A stretch of 64,000 nucleotides of DNA from Pseudomonadota bacterium (lineage in GTDB: Bacteria > Pseudomonadota > Gammaproteobacteria > Xanthomonadales > Xanthomonadaceae). The DNA is taken from the NCBI GenBank assembly GCA_030528565.1, contig JAUMYP010000005.1, positions 1-64,000 of the forward strand, written 5' to 3'. The notes below the pieces were generated by a model. That model was given only the letters and a program-made list of their open reading frames with translations. It was not told the DNA's origin and did not search any database. Below, piece by piece: positions 18,942-28,600 of this stretch (positions are counted from its first letter, which is position 1; every line of letters starts with the position of its first letter). A program made the translations under genes and the position numbers.

Positions 18942-19847
18942 ATGCTGACCCGTAATCTTTCCGAGTTTTTCAACTATGCCCGCAGCTTGCCCACCGATTT
19001 TGGGCCAGCCACGGCGCGCGCGGTATTTCTGGTAGCCCCCGATGGTTTTGCGCGTGCGCCAGAGTCGGCCAGTGACAATCACTACATGGCCGAGGATGGT
19101 TTTGATGCGCAGCAGGCCTCGCAGCAACACCGGCAGTTGCAGCGTGCCATCAGCCAGGTGGTACCGGCGATTTGCTTCAGCGGCAACCCGGATACGCCTG
19201 ATGCCTTGTTTCCCAACAATGTATTTGGCACAGCCCATGGCCGGGTGGTGATTGGCCGGATGCGCCACCCGGTGCGCCAGCGCGAGGCGCAGCGCAGTGA
19301 TATCCGCAGTTTTTTCACGGATATTCTGGGCTATCAGCAGATTGACCTTGACCGCCAGCCGCACCCTTGCGAGTTGACCGGCGCGCTGGTGATTGACCGC
19401 GCCCGGGGGCTGGGCTTTATCGGGCTTTCCGAGCGTTGCGATGAAGAAGGCGCACGGCTGATGCATGAAGCTTTCGGCTTGCGCGCTTCGCTGATGTTTG
19501 ATCTGGCTGCCGGTGAATATCACACCAATGTGGTGCTCTCCATCCTGGCTGGTCGCGCTGCGGTGATTTGCCCGGCAGGCTTTGCGGCGCCGGAAGTGGC
19601 TGAAGCCATCGCCGGGTTTTATCCGCAGGCGTTGCGCTGTGATGCCGCTGAGCACGCCGGTTTTGTCGGCAACTGCATCGCGCTTTCTGCCAATAGTGTA
19701 TGGATGAGTGCCCGCGCTGATGCCGCGTTGCGGGCAGAAAGCAGGGCAGTGCTGGCTGCCGCCGGTTTTGAAGTGCGCTCGGTGGATTTGCATGCCATCG
19801 AAGCCGGGGGCGGCTCGCTGCGCTGCTGTATTGGTGAAATCTATTAA
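18942..19847 (+). CDS. Amidinotransferase / arginine-deiminase superfamily hydrolase
   Basis: 301 residues of the guanidino-group-modifying fold. NPDTPDALFPNNVFG carries the substrate Asp/Asn region, EYHTNVVLSI the catalytic His, and GGGSLRCCIGEIY near the C terminus the nucleophilic Cys. The closest known label is the arginine-deiminase-related (CtlX type) group, in which members hydrolyse guanidino substrates such as citrulline precursors or methylarginines. The exact substrate is not deducible. An AT-rich leader of about 60 bp precedes it. Confidence 0.83.
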   Translation: MLTRNLSEFFNYARSLPTDFGPATARAVFLVAPDGFARAPESASDNHYMAEDGFDAQQASQQHRQLQRAISQVVPAICFSGNPDTPDALFPNNVFGTAHGRVVIGRMRHPVRQREAQRSDIRSFFTDILGYQQIDLDRQPHPCELTGALVIDRARGLGFIGLSERCDEEGARLMHEAFGLRASLMFDLAAGEYHTNVVLSILAGRAAVICPAGFAAPEVAEAIAGFYPQALRCDAAEHAGFVGNCIALSANSVWMSARADAALRAESRAVLAAAGFEVRSVDLHAIEAGGGSLRCCIGEIY

Positions 19848-19864
19848 GCGCCTTTGAGCAGGCG

Positions 19865-20200
19865 CTAACGGTCGTCGCGGGTCCAGATGGCGCCGTTCAG
19901 GCGTTTGACGGGGAATTTGGCGACCGGGCTATAGGCCGGTGGGCTGAGTGCCTCACCGCTTTTGAGACAGAAGCGGGCGCCATGCAGTACGCATTCAATC
20001 TGGCCGCTGGCGGCATCCACCGGGCCTGAGGACAGCTCGAAGTCTTCGTGGCTGCACTTGTCTTCCACGGCGTAATACTCGCCGTCGAGGTTGACCACCA
20101 GAATCGGGGTGTCCTCATGCCAGAGGGTGATTTTCTCGCCGGGCAGCAGTTCGCTTTCCATGCAGACGTATTCCCAGCCGCGCAGTTCTTCATCGCTCAC
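19865..20200 (-). CDS. Rieske-type [2Fe-2S] ferredoxin, NirD/dioxygenase-ferredoxin-like
   Basis: 111 residues. The Rieske ligands are in CSHEDF and CVLHGARF (CxH...CxxH). It is the last gene of the suf operon; its start overlaps the GNAT stop by 4 bp (ATGA). Similar Rieske genes close many SufBCDS operons, where they are thought to be electron donors or cluster clients. No oxygenase gene is nearby. Confidence 0.9.
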   Translation of the reverse strand: MSDEELRGWEYVCMESELLPGEKITLWHEDTPILVVNLDGEYYAVEDKCSHEDFELSSGPVDAASGQIECVLHGARFCLKSGEALSPPAYSPVAKFPVKRLNGAIWTRDDR

Positions 20201-20718
20201 AAGGGTTTCTCCAAAATTGCAAAACGCAGGTCTTTGCGCCTGGGCTTGCCAAAGCGCGTATCGCCATAGGGGAACGGGCTGTATTGCCCGGTGGGGTGAT
20301 AGCCGCGACGCTGATAGAAGGCGATGAGTTCTTCGCGCAGGTCGATGACCTGCATGCGCATCAGCGGCTTGCGGAAATCCTCGCGCACGATGCGCTCGGC
20401 CTCCAGCAACATCTGCTTGCCAATGCCCTGGCCTTGCAGCCTGGGGCAGACCGAAAACATGCCGAAATAACCGGCATCGGGCTGCATGGCCAGATGCGCG
20501 CAGGCGATGAGCTTGCCTGCATGCTCGCCCAGCAGAACCAGGCTGTCGGCAGCGTCAATATCAGCCGCCAACAGTTCGGCATCGGTGCGGCTGCCATCCA
20601 GCAAGTCGGCCTCGGTGGTCCAGCTCTGGCGGCTTGCATCGCCGCGATAGGCGGCCGTGACCAGCGCCAGCAGCTGGGGGATGTCGGCTTGCACGGCATG
20701 GCGGAAATCCAGCTTCAT
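20197..20718 (-). CDS. GNAT-family N-acetyltransferase inside the suf operon
   Basis: 173 residues. The acetyl-CoA loop lies in VCPRLQGQGIGKQMLLEAE (R/QxxGxG/A), followed by MQVIDLREELIAFYQRRGYHPTG. It overlaps sufS by 4 bp and the Rieske gene by 4 bp, so it is translated as part of the suf mRNA. The substrate is unknown. Confidence 0.88.
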   Translation of the reverse strand: MKLDFRHAVQADIPQLLALVTAAYRGDASRQSWTTEADLLDGSRTDAELLAADIDAADSLVLLGEHAGKLIACAHLAMQPDAGYFGMFSVCPRLQGQGIGKQMLLEAERIVREDFRKPLMRMQVIDLREELIAFYQRRGYHPTGQYSPFPYGDTRFGKPRRKDLRFAILEKPL

Positions 20719-21935
20719 GCCAGCAGTTTGCGCACTTTGTGGATGGCGGCAACGAAGGCGTCGATGTCCTCGTGCGTGTTGTAGAAGGCCAGCGAGGCGC
20801 GGCAGGTGGCGGTCACGCCAAAGAATTGCAGCAGTGGGTGGGCGCAGTGTTGGCCGGAGCGCACGGCGATGCCTTCCAGGTCCAGCAAGGTGGCCAGGTC
20901 GTGGGCATGGGTGCCTTCAATCAGGAAGGAGATAATCGCCGCCTTGCCGGGCGCGGTGCCAATCACGCGCAGCCCGTCGATGCCTTGCATGGCTTCGGTG
21001 GCGTGCGCCAGCAGCTCGGCTTCACGCGCCTGGATGGCACTCATGCCGATGCCTTGCAGATAGTCGGCGGCGGCGCCCAGGCCGACAAAGCCGGCGATAT
21101 TCGGGGTGCCAGCCTCGAATTTGTGCGGCGCATCGTTGAACGTGCTGCCTTCAAAGCGCACTTCACGAATCATCTCGCCACCGCCGATGAAAGGCGGCAT
21201 TGCGGCCAGATGTTCGCGCCGGCCCCACAAAAAGCCGGTGCCGGTCGGGCCGCACAATTTGTGGCCGGTGGCGGCATAGAAGTCGCAGCCAATGGCGGCC
21301 ACGTCCACCGGCATATGCGGTACGGCCTGCGAGCCATCAATCACCGTGGTGATGCCGCGCTTGCGCGCTTGGCGGCAAATCTCCGCCACCGGGTTGACGG
21401 TGCCGAGCACATTGCTGACATGGGCAAGCCCCAGCAGTTTGACTTCGGGCGTCATCGCCTGCCACAGAGCCTCCAGGTCCAGGCTGCCGTCAGGCAGGAG
21501 TTCAGCGACGCGGATGGTGGCGCCGCTGCGCTCGGCGATAAGCTGCCAGGGCACGATATTGGCATGGTGTTCCATGCGCGAGAGCAGGATGACATCACCA
21601 GCTTTGAGCCGCGGCAGCGCCCAGGAATAGGCCACCAGATTGAGGGCGAAGGTGGTGCCGGAAGTCAAAACCAATTCGTCGGCGCGCGCATGGATAAAGC
21701 GCGCCAGAGTCTTGCGCGCGCCTTCATACAGCGCGGTGGCCTCGCTGCCCAGCTGGTGTACGGCGCGGCTGACATTGGCATTGTGCTGGCGGTAAAAATC
21801 ATCCACCGCGGTAATCACCGGCGCAGGTTTCTGGCTGGTATTGGCCGAATCCAGATATACCAGCGGCTTGCCGTGTACCTGGCGCTCAAGCAGCGGGAAA
21901 TCCTGGCGGATAGTGGCCCAGTCGGTTGTGCTCAT
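20715..21935 (-). CDS. sufS: Cysteine desulfurase SufS
   Basis: 406 residues. SufS takes sulfur from cysteine as a persulfide for cluster assembly. The PLP Lys is in AATGHKLCGPTGTGFLWG, and the catalytic Cys is in RSGQHCAHPLLQFF. It has the class II NifS-like insert pattern of SufS. It overlaps sufD by 4 bp. No SufE or SufU partner is encoded in the operon, so the sulfur acceptor must be elsewhere. Confidence 0.96.
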   Translation of the reverse strand: MSTTDWATIRQDFPLLERQVHGKPLVYLDSANTSQKPAPVITAVDDFYRQHNANVSRAVHQLGSEATALYEGARKTLARFIHARADELVLTSGTTFALNLVAYSWALPRLKAGDVILLSRMEHHANIVPWQLIAERSGATIRVAELLPDGSLDLEALWQAMTPEVKLLGLAHVSNVLGTVNPVAEICRQARKRGITTVIDGSQAVPHMPVDVAAIGCDFYAATGHKLCGPTGTGFLWGRREHLAAMPPFIGGGEMIREVRFEGSTFNDAPHKFEAGTPNIAGFVGLGAAADYLQGIGMSAIQAREAELLAHATEAMQGIDGLRVIGTAPGKAAIISFLIEGTHAHDLATLLDLEGIAVRSGQHCAHPLLQFFGVTATCRASLAFYNTHEDIDAFVAAIHKVRKLLA

Positions 21936-23164
21936 GCGGCTTCAATCCGGTCAAGGGCGGTTGCCAGCCGGGCTTCCAGCAGCGCGTACAGGGCGGGGTC
22001 TTGCACCTGTCCCAGCAGGTCGCGGCAGAAGGCGGCGGTCAGGATGCGCCGCGCCTCGGCCTCGGGGATGCCGCGCGAGCGCAGATAGAACAATGCCGTG
22101 GCATTGAGCTGGCCGACGGTGGCGCCGTGGGCGGCCTTGACTTCATCGGCATCAATCACCAGTACCGGCTGGGTATCCACTTCGGCCTGCGCAGACAGCA
22201 GGATATTGCGGTTTTGCAGGTCGGCCTCAGTACCGTCGGCACCGGCATGGATTTGGATGCCGCCATGAAATACCACCCGCGAGCGCCCGGCGGCGAGGCC
22301 ACGCCACGGCAGTTCGCTGCGGGTATTGGCGGCGTGGTGATGGATGCCAAGGCGGGTATCCAGATGGCGGCGGCCATCGCCGAGCAGCACCCCGGCGGCC
22401 TGCACCTGCGCTCCCTCACCTTGCAGATGCACATTCAGTTCATGCCGGGACAGTGCCGCGCCCAGCTCCAGGTCCAGCCGCTGATAGTGGCTGCCTGCGG
22501 CAAGCTGCACATCGCTGCGCAAAAAGCGGTATGCGTGCGGGCTGTCGCATTGCAGGCGCAGATGTTGCAGCTGTGCATCATCGGCCAGGGTGATGCGCAT
22601 ATGGCCGGTATCCAGGCTGTGATGGGTTCCATCGCCCAGCTGGTGCTCCACCAGCGTCAGGCGGCTGCCTGCGGCCAGCTGGATTTGGTGATGCAGATGT
22701 ACGGCTTGGTCGTGCTCGTCTTTTTGTTGCAGGCAGACCAGATGCAGCACTCCGGCATCGCCTGCAATTTCAAGACGCATGCCGCTGGCGAGCAAGTGGT
22801 TGATGCGCACAAACCAGTGGTCGCTGTCCGACTGCCAGAGGGTGGGTTTGCCGGACTGTGGCAGTGCGGCAGGTGCGCTTGCAGGCTCGATGTCCAGACG
22901 GATGTTGGCGGGCAGGTCATCAAGCCGCGAGAGGCTGGCATCAAAATGGCCGTTGACGAATACGATGCGCGGCGCAGGGATGTCCGCAAGCTGTGCGGCA
23001 TCGGCCTGGGCGGCTGCGGCAGGCACAAAGCGGCGCTGCGCCAGTGCCCGCAGCGAGGTGTATTTCCAGGCTTCCGAGCGCGCACCGGGCAGGCCGTCAG
23101 CGCGGATAGCCTGCGCCTCGGCAGAGGTGTTTCCGTCCAGCAGCGAATCCAGCAGGGCACTCAT
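21932..23164 (-). CDS. sufD: Fe-S cluster assembly scaffold SufD
   Basis: 410 residues. SufD pairs with SufB and SufC in the SufBC2D scaffold complex. The beta-helix core and the C-terminal GATVGQLNATALFYLRSRGI, with the RSRGIPEAEARRIL helix shared with SufB, are clear. The start overlaps the sufC stop by one base. Confidence 0.95.
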   Translation of the reverse strand: MSALLDSLLDGNTSAEAQAIRADGLPGARSEAWKYTSLRALAQRRFVPAAAAQADAAQLADIPAPRIVFVNGHFDASLSRLDDLPANIRLDIEPASAPAALPQSGKPTLWQSDSDHWFVRINHLLASGMRLEIAGDAGVLHLVCLQQKDEHDQAVHLHHQIQLAAGSRLTLVEHQLGDGTHHSLDTGHMRITLADDAQLQHLRLQCDSPHAYRFLRSDVQLAAGSHYQRLDLELGAALSRHELNVHLQGEGAQVQAAGVLLGDGRRHLDTRLGIHHHAANTRSELPWRGLAAGRSRVVFHGGIQIHAGADGTEADLQNRNILLSAQAEVDTQPVLVIDADEVKAAHGATVGQLNATALFYLRSRGIPEAEARRILTAAFCRDLLGQVQDPALYALLEARLATALDRIEAA

Positions 23165-23925
23165 CAGGCCGCCTCCGGGCCTTGCCGGTCTTTCAGCCAG
23201 GCATAGCCGTGTTCTTCAAGACGCAGTGCCAGTTCCGGGCCGCCGCTTTCCACGATGCGGCCATCGGCCAGCACATGCACCACGTCCGGCTTGATGTAAT
23301 CCAGCAGGCGCTGGTAGTGGGTGATGACGATAAAGGCGCGCTCCGGCGAGCGCAGCGCGTTGACGCCATCGGCCACGGCCTTGAGCGCGTCGATATCAAG
23401 CCCGGAGTCGGTTTCATCCAGTACGGCGAGCTTCGGCTCCAGTACGGCGAGCTGGAAAATCTCGTTGCGCTTTTTCTCACCGCCCGAGAAGCCCTCGTTG
23501 ACGCCACGGTTGAGCAGGGTGTCGGGCAGGTGCAGCACCTTGATTTTCTCGCGCACCAGCTTCAGGAATTCGACCGAATCCAGCTCGGCTTCGCCGCGCG
23601 CCTTGCGCTGCGCATTGAGCGCGCTGCGCAAAAAGTAAGTATTGTTCACACCCGGGATTTCCACCGGGTACTGGAAGGCCAGAAACACGCCGAGTGCGGC
23701 GCGCTCTTCCGGCTCCAGCGCCAGCAAATCCTGGCCTTCGAACTGCACGCCACCTGCGGTGATGGCATAGCCTTCGCGCCCGGAGAGCACATTGCCAAGC
23801 GTGGACTTGCCAGCACCATTGGGCCCCATGATGGCATGCACTTCGCCGGGCTTTACGTTGAGCGTCAGGCCTTTGAGGATGTCGCGCTCACCGGCGCGGG
23901 CGTGGAGGTTGTGGATGTTGAGCAT
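23164..23925 (-). CDS. sufC: Fe-S assembly ATPase SufC
   Basis: 253 residues, the usual length. Walker A is GPNGAGKSTLGNVL, the signature is FSGGEKKRNEI, Walker B is LAVLDETDSGLDIDAL, and the H-loop is VITHYQRLL. SufC is the soluble ABC ATPase of the SufBCD complex. A degenerate copy of its first 18 or so codons lies about 570 bp upstream (24433-24499). Confidence 0.97.
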   Translation of the reverse strand: MLNIHNLHARAGERDILKGLTLNVKPGEVHAIMGPNGAGKSTLGNVLSGREGYAITAGGVQFEGQDLLALEPEERAALGVFLAFQYPVEIPGVNNTYFLRSALNAQRKARGEAELDSVEFLKLVREKIKVLHLPDTLLNRGVNEGFSGGEKKRNEIFQLAVLEPKLAVLDETDSGLDIDALKAVADGVNALRSPERAFIVITHYQRLLDYIKPDVVHVLADGRIVESGGPELALRLEEHGYAWLKDRQGPEAA

Positions 23926-23978
23926 GTCGGGAGTCCGGAATTACTGAAAGATGTGGGGAAGGGCGCGGCAGGCGGGCA

Positions 23979-24383
23979 TCAGCCGCCCCTGTCAGGCGGC
24001 TGGCCAGACGATAGCGCCGCCAACGTGTCCAGGGCGTCGTGGCGTTGTGCCCAGGGCACGAACAGGTGGTCGTGAAAATAGGCCGATACCGCATTGCAGG
24101 GAATGTCGCGCGCAGCGAGCGCGGTGGCGATTGCAGCCATCATGCCAACAGCATCAAGGCTGGAATGGATGCGCAGGGTGATTTGTGCCCAAAGTGGTTC
24201 ATCGGCATCGTTGGCCTCAAGTACCACGGTCATCCCCTCGTCTTCACGGAACAGCATAATCGCGTCGGAGTGCAGCGGCGCAGCATGCGCCTGGCTGCGG
24301 ATTACACGCGGGTGTGGCGCCAGCGCGGGCGATAACCCGGCCAGCAGGCGTGGCAGACTGGTTTCGCCGGTGGGCATGCTCAT
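23979..24383 (-). CDS. ACT-domain protein (DUF2241-like) inserted in the suf operon
   Basis: 134 residues from the ATG at 24383. It has the two-lobed pattern of small ACT/DUF2241 proteins: LPRLLAGLSPAL, then IMLFREDEGMTVVLE, and IHSSLDAVGMMAAIATALAARDIPCNAVSAYFHDHLFVP. Such proteins are thought to bind small ligands; the ligand here is unknown. The ATG overlaps the stop of the sufC-derived reading frame (ATGA), which may couple its translation to that fragment. Two other ATGs within 20 bp are possible. Confidence 0.8.
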   Translation of the reverse strand: MSMPTGETSLPRLLAGLSPALAPHPRVIRSQAHAAPLHSDAIMLFREDEGMTVVLEANDADEPLWAQITLRIHSSLDAVGMMAAIATALAARDIPCNAVSAYFHDHLFVPWAQRHDALDTLAALSSGQPPDRGG

Positions 24384-24499
24384 GCGAACGCCCATGCGCC
24401 GGATGCGATGCGGATTGCCAGATGGTAGCCGCCGGGGGGCTTGACCTTGAGGATGTCGTGCTCACCGGCGCGGGCGTGGAGGTTTTCGATATAGAGCAT
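24380..24499 (-). pseudogene. Duplicated 5' fragment of sufC
   Basis: A 39-codon frame starts MLYIENLHARAGEHDILK, against MLNIHNLHARAGERDILK at the start of the intact sufC. Over 53 bp (24447-24499 against 23873-23925) only 5 bases differ. After that the copy has lost the next codons, continues with four residues still resembling VKPG, and runs into unrelated sequence. It ends in a TGA that overlaps the ACT-gene ATG. It is a relic of a duplication, not a working ATPase. Confidence 0.85.
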
Positions 24500-24508
24500 G
24501 GATTTTTC

Positions 24509-25060
24509 TCAGGTGCAGGCGCCTTCCAGTGCCAGTAGGCGTGGATGGCCGGTTTCGCCATCGGTATAACGAAGGCATTGCAGATAGACGGAATTCTGGA
24601 ATCGCTCCTGTACCGGCGCCGGGCAGTTGATTGATTCGGGGTTGCTGTCCTCGGCGCCTTTCTGATGAAGCCTGCCCTGGCTATCCAGCCATAGCGGGGA
24701 ACTTGGGTCGGGCAGGTTGATGGAGAGCAGCTTGCCCCTGATGGCGAGTACCTGCGTGTCTACCGGTATGCGCCAGTGGTGCAGTTCCTTGCCGCTGGTA
24801 TCGAATTCAATCACGAAGTCACTTTCGACAGCCGCGCTGTCGGGTGGCATATGCAGGGCATTGACGGTGATGGTGAGGCCGCAGGGGTGGGCATGGACTT
24901 CCCCCTGGGGAAGTGCGTGCTCCTCGTGCCCCTCGTTGACCCATAGGGTGATGGGCACTGGGCGGGTGAGTGGCGTGGTGTGTGCCGTTTTTTGCTGGCG
25001 TGGGGCGAGGCAGCCACAGAGTGCCAGTGCGAGGACAAGAGCAGACAAGACGGTTTTCAT
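24509..25060 (-). CDS. Hypothetical lipoprotein between sufB and sufC
   Basis: 183 residues. A 16-residue signal ends in the lipobox LALCGC, so export and lipidation are likely. The mature protein has two pairs of spaced cysteines (HPCGLTI, INCPAP, LQCLRY, GACT), which suggests disulfides. Its ATG overlaps the sufB stop (ATGA), so it is translated with sufB despite an envelope location, an odd partner for a cytosolic Fe-S system. No family was recognised. Confidence 0.75.
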   Translation of the reverse strand: MKTVLSALVLALALCGCLAPRQQKTAHTTPLTRPVPITLWVNEGHEEHALPQGEVHAHPCGLTITVNALHMPPDSAAVESDFVIEFDTSGKELHHWRIPVDTQVLAIRGKLLSINLPDPSSPLWLDSQGRLHQKGAEDSNPESINCPAPVQERFQNSVYLQCLRYTDGETGHPRLLALEGACT

Positions 25061-26538
25061 CCCACCGACCCTTCCAGCGAGACATCCAGAAGTTTCTTGG
25101 CTTCCACGGCAAACTCCATCGGCAGCTCGCGGAATACCGCCTTGCAGAAGCCATCGACAATCAGGCTGACGGCATCTTCTTCAGCAATGCCGCGCGAACG
25201 GCAATAGAACAACTGGTCGTCGCTGATTTTGCTGGTGGTGGCCTCGTGCTCGACGGTGGCGCCGGGGTTTTTCACTTCCACATAGGGGAAGGTATGCGCG
25301 CCGCAGTGCTTGCCAATCAGCAGTGAATCGCACTGGGTATGGTTGCGCGCACCGTCCGCACCACGGTCGATTTTCACCAGGCCGCGGTAGGTGTTCTGGC
25401 CGTGACCGGCGCTGATGCCCTTGCTGACAATCTTGCTCTTGCTGCGCTTGCCGATGTGAATCATCTTGGTGCCGGTATCGGCCTGCTGGCGGTGATGGGT
25501 GAGCGCGACCGAGTGGAACTCGCCCACCGAGTCATCGCCCAGCAGCACGCAGCTTGGATATTTCCAGGTGATGGCGCTGCCGGTTTCCACTTGCGTCCAC
25601 ACCACTTTGCTGCGCGCGCCGCGGCATTCGGCACGCTTGGTGACAAAGTTGTAGATACCGCCGACGCCGTTCTCGTCACCCGGATACCAGTTCTGCACCG
25701 TGGAGTATTTGATTTCGGCATTCTCCAGTGCCACCAGTTCCACCACCGCCGCATGCAGCTGGTTCTCGTCGCGCATCGGCGCGGTGCAGCCTTCCAGATA
25801 GGACACATAGGCATCATCCTCGCAGATGATGAGGGTGCGCTCGAACTGCCCGGTATGCCCGGCATTGATGCGGAAATAGGTGGATAGTTCCATCGGACTG
25901 CGCACGCCCCTGGGGATGAACACGAAGCTGCCATCGGAAAACACCGCCGAATTGAGCGCGGCGAAGTAGTTGTCAGCCACTGGCACCACCGTGCCCAGGT
26001 ATTTTTTTACCAGCTCCGGATGCTCGCGGATGGCCTCGCTCATCGAGCAGAAAATGATGCCCTTCTCGGCCAGCTCCTTGCGGAAGGTGGTGCCGACCGA
26101 CACCGAGTCGAATACCGCATCCACCGCCACCCCGGCAAGTTTCGCCCGTTCGTGCAGCGGCACGCCGAGCTTGTCGTAGGTATCGATAAGCTCCCTGGGC
26201 ACTTCGTCCAGCGACTTGTACTTGGGCCCTTTCGGCGCGCTGTAGTAGGACAGCGCCTGAAAGTCGATGGGGGCGATGTTCAGCTTGGCCCATTCCGGCA
26301 CCGGCATGGTCAGCCAGTGGCGATAGGCCGCCAGCCGCCATTGGGTCATCCACTCGGGCTCGTCCTTCTTGGCCGACAGCGCGCGGATGATGTCCTCATT
26401 CAGCCCCGGCGGCAGTGAATCGCTTTCAATCTCGGTGATGAAGCCAGCCTCGTACTTGCGGCCAAGGCGGGCGTGGATTTCGGCGTTTTGTTGTGGATTG
26501 TCCGCATCTGCGGGCAAGGGGACAGGTTGTGCGTTCAT
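25057..26538 (-). CDS. sufB: Fe-S cluster assembly scaffold SufB
   Basis: 493 residues from the ATG at 26538; the upstream TTG is less likely. SufB is the cluster-building subunit of SufBC2[43 protein letters not shown] and [20 protein letters not shown] (conserved Cys and Glu residues of the scaffold) are all present. It follows the Rrf2 regulator by 8 bp. Confidence 0.97.
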   Translation of the reverse strand: MNAQPVPLPADADNPQQNAEIHARLGRKYEAGFITEIESDSLPPGLNEDIIRALSAKKDEPEWMTQWRLAAYRHWLTMPVPEWAKLNIAPIDFQALSYYSAPKGPKYKSLDEVPRELIDTYDKLGVPLHERAKLAGVAVDAVFDSVSVGTTFRKELAEKGIIFCSMSEAIREHPELVKKYLGTVVPVADNYFAALNSAVFSDGSFVFIPRGVRSPMELSTYFRINAGHTGQFERTLIICEDDAYVSYLEGCTAPMRDENQLHAAVVELVALENAEIKYSTVQNWYPGDENGVGGIYNFVTKRAECRGARSKVVWTQVETGSAITWKYPSCVLLGDDSVGEFHSVALTHHRQQADTGTKMIHIGKRSKSKIVSKGISAGHGQNTYRGLVKIDRGADGARNHTQCDSLLIGKHCGAHTFPYVEVKNPGATVEHEATTSKISDDQLFYCRSRGIAEEDAVSLIVDGFCKAVFRELPMEFAVEAKKLLDVSLEGSVG

Positions 26539-26546
26539 GTCGTTTC

Positions 26547-27002
26547 TCAAGCAGAAAGGCGCAGCGGGATGCGCTTTTCCGCGGCTGGGGGAGCGTTGCC
26601 GGGCAACATCGAATACAGGCTGACCGCAGCCAGCGCCTCGGCCACCACGGCATTGATGCGTTGCCAGTTGCTGCGCAGATGGCAGCTTGGCTCAAGCTCG
26701 CAATGGCCGTGGTCGATGCTGCATTCGGTCATCGCCAAAGGGCCTTCCATCGCGGTGACAATATCCGCCAGTGAAATCTGGCGCGGGTCACGGGCAAGGC
26801 GATAACCGCCATTGGCGCCGCGAAACCCCTGTACCAAACCGGCCGCCGCCAAAGGCTTCAACACCTTGGCCGCAGTCGGCAGCTCAATCCCGGCACGCTC
26901 GGCCAGCTCAGCGGCACTGATGACCGCCTCTGCATCTGGCGCAGCAGCCAGCACACTCATTACGAGCGTGGCGTAATCGGTGAGTTTGGTGACACGAAGC
27001 AT
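26547..27002 (-). CDS. Rrf2-family regulator of the suf operon
   Basis: 151 residues. The N-terminal winged helix begins [15 protein letters not shown]. The cluster cysteines lie in [19 protein letters not shown], the C-x6-C-x5-C spacing seen in IscR-like sensors. It is the first gene of the suf operon, so by family it should bind a [2Fe-2S] cluster and repress or activate its own operon in response to Fe-S demand. It fits the group labelled SUF system Fe-S assembly regulator. Confidence 0.92.
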   Translation of the reverse strand: MLRVTKLTDYATLVMSVLAAAPDAEAVISAAELAERAGIELPTAAKVLKPLAAAGLVQGFRGANGGYRLARDPRQISLADIVTAMEGPLAMTECSIDHGHCELEPSCHLRSNWQRINAVVAEALAAVSLYSMLPGNAPPAAEKRIPLRLSA

Positions 27003-27181
27003 GACGGCGTGGCGATGGCTGGCCGGTTAAACAGGACTGGAATTGTACTGATTAATCAGGGGCAAGCCAAGCCTGCCGATTTGGCAACACCTGCAAAAAG
27101 CTTCAATTTGTGTATGAGAGCTTGTTATACGGAGGGTAGCAAGGGGCGTACAATCAGCAAAATTCACATAAGGGGTTGGCT

Positions 27182-27655
27182 ATGCGTAATGGGTCTATGG
27201 TGGTTGCGCTTGTTGCATTGGTATCACTAGCGGCATGCGACAAGTTGCAAGGAGTCATTAACAGTGACAAATCGAGTGGCTCTGATGCCATAGCGGCTGC
27301 CCAGCAGCGTACCGAGGATGTGGGTAAAACTGATCCGCTGCTGGAAAACCCGCAAGTGGGGGATCTCTATGCGGGCAAAATCAGCGCGATTTCGGCGGTC
27401 AGCTTCAGCAATGAGCGCAGCCGTGATACGGATGAAGAAGTATTTGGTCTTTTGAAGGTGGTAGAAGTCAAAGACGATTCGGTTGTGGTGATTACCGAAA
27501 ACTCGGGCTGGCCGAATGCACGTGGTGCGCGTAATGACCTGCGTGGTGATCTCAAGGGTATCAGTTGGGACGAAGAAGAACGCATCATCCTGAAGCGTCA
27601 TGAATTGCCTGCGTTGATGGCTAACGGTGACATTGTTGAAACTCGCCGCCTATAA
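27182..27655 (+). CDS. Hypothetical lipoprotein
   Basis: 157 residues. The ATG at 27182 follows AAGGGG by 6 bp. The signal peptide ends in lipobox LAAC followed by Asp and Lys, hinting at inner-membrane retention by the +2 Asp rule. The mature part has a charged, beta-rich domain (FGLLKVVEVKDDSVVVITEN) of no recognised family. It is transcribed away from the suf operon and toward fis. Confidence 0.7.
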   Translation: MRNGSMVVALVALVSLAACDKLQGVINSDKSSGSDAIAAAQQRTEDVGKTDPLLENPQVGDLYAGKISAISAVSFSNERSRDTDEEVFGLLKVVEVKDDSVVVITENSGWPNARGARNDLRGDLKGISWDEEERIILKRHELPALMANGDIVETRRL

Positions 27656-27666
27656 GTTTTAGGTAT

Positions 27667-27700
27667 AGCAAATGCGCAGCTTTGTGGCCGCGCATTTGCT
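27667..27700. terminator. Hairpin between convergent lipoprotein and fis genes
   Basis: An 11-bp perfect stem (AGCAAATGCGC and its complement) with a 12-base loop lies 11 bp after the lipoprotein stop and 42 bp after the fis stop. Neither side has a long T run, so it may be a weak bidirectional terminator. Confidence 0.5.
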
Positions 27701-27742
27701 GTGGCTGGGCCTTGGCGCCTGTTCAAGGCTCTTGGGTGGAAG

Positions 27743-27994
27743 TTAACTGATACCGTATTCGCGCAGCTTTTTGCGCAAGGTGGCGCGGTGGATGCCGAGC
27801 AGTTCTGCGGCGCGGCTCTGGTTGCCACTGCAATAGCTCAATGCTTCGATAAACAGCGGGATTTCCATTTCTTGCAGCATGACCTGATGCAGGTCGCCGC
27901 TTACGCAGCCATCCAGATCATTCAGGTAGCGACGAACGGACGCGGCAACGTGTTCGCGCAATGGGACGGGCTGGCTGGCTGGGGGGTGTGGCAC
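27743..27994 (-). CDS. fis: Fis-family DNA-binding protein
   Basis: 83 residues, slightly shorter than E. coli Fis (98). The C-terminal helix-turn-helix [26 protein letters not shown] is nearly the same as in known Fis proteins. Fis is a nucleoid protein and regulator of rRNA and supercoiling genes. It lies downstream of prmA and DUF3426, not of dusB as in enterics. Confidence 0.93.
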   Translation of the reverse strand: MPHPPASQPVPLREHVAASVRRYLNDLDGCVSGDLHQVMLQEMEIPLFIEALSYCSGNQSRAAELLGIHRATLRKKLREYGIS

Positions 27995-28057
27995 GGGGCT
28001 CCTTTGGGCATCTGAGCACGCAAGGGGCGCGCAGTCTAACGCGATTTTTGCCCCATT

Positions 28058-28600
28058 TCACTGAATAGGCGCGGCGATGAAAGCAAACTGGAAGGCCACC
28101 GCTTCGCGCGCCGGTTCGCGCAGCAGCAGCTGGATGCTGACCGTTTGCCCGGCGCCGATAACCTCGGGATGGTCATCGGGCAGGTATTCTTCAGGCGTGA
28201 GGGCGCGTTGTGCCAGTGGCTGGCCATTGCTGTCCGAGAGGGTCAGCAGCAATTGCGGCCAGGCTTGCGGCCAGGGCGCTTCATTGCGGAAACCGGCCAC
28301 CACCCGCAGGGCACCGGGGGTATCGGGCAGGCTGCGGATATCGTGCTCCAGCATGCGGAAGGCGCTGGCATCGCGCCACAATGGCAGGCGGCAGCCCAGA
28401 GTGGTACAGGCTTTTTCGGCCAATGGGCGGGTGCTGGCGGAAGCGGCCAAAGTTTCGCGTCCGGCCAGCAGAACCAGTAGCGCAAGACTGGTCAGCAGTA
28501 CGCCACAGGCCAGCCAGATGGCTGGGCTGGCCTCAGGTGCCGGTGGCGTGTGTTCCTGCCCGATAAAGCGGGGCGTGGTGTTGTCCGTGGTCTGGCTCAT
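28058..28600 (-). CDS. DUF3426 single-pass membrane protein
   Basis: 180 residues. One TM segment ([20 protein letters not shown], about 29-48) is followed by a periplasmic beta domain with the paired cysteines [12 protein letters not shown] and [20 protein letters not shown], the DUF3426 pattern. The N-terminal zinc ribbon present in many relatives (MJ0042) is missing. Its ATG overlaps the prmA stop (ATGA). Function is unknown; the prmA-DUF3426-fis order is common in Xanthomonadales from memory. Confidence 0.82.
   Translation of the reverse strand: MSQTTDNTTPRFIGQEHTPPAPEASPAIWLACGVLLTSLALLVLLAGRETLAASASTRPLAEKACTTLGCRLPLWRDASAFRMLEHDIRSLPDTPGALRVVAGFRNEAPWPQAWPQLLLTLSDSNGQPLAQRALTPEEYLPDDHPEVIGAGQTVSIQLLLREPAREAVAFQFAFIAAPIQ

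Noticed and set aside
25057..27002. Reading the suf system as an iron-regulated plus-strand unit with the 27182 lipoprotein
   Set aside because: The lipoprotein is divergent and shares only the intergenic region; no Fur box was seen there.
27123..27154. Sigma-70 promoter (TTGTTA ... TACAAT) before the 27182 lipoprotein
   Set aside because: The -10-like TACAAT is fair, but the spacing of about 20 bp and the weak -35 make it unsafe to call.
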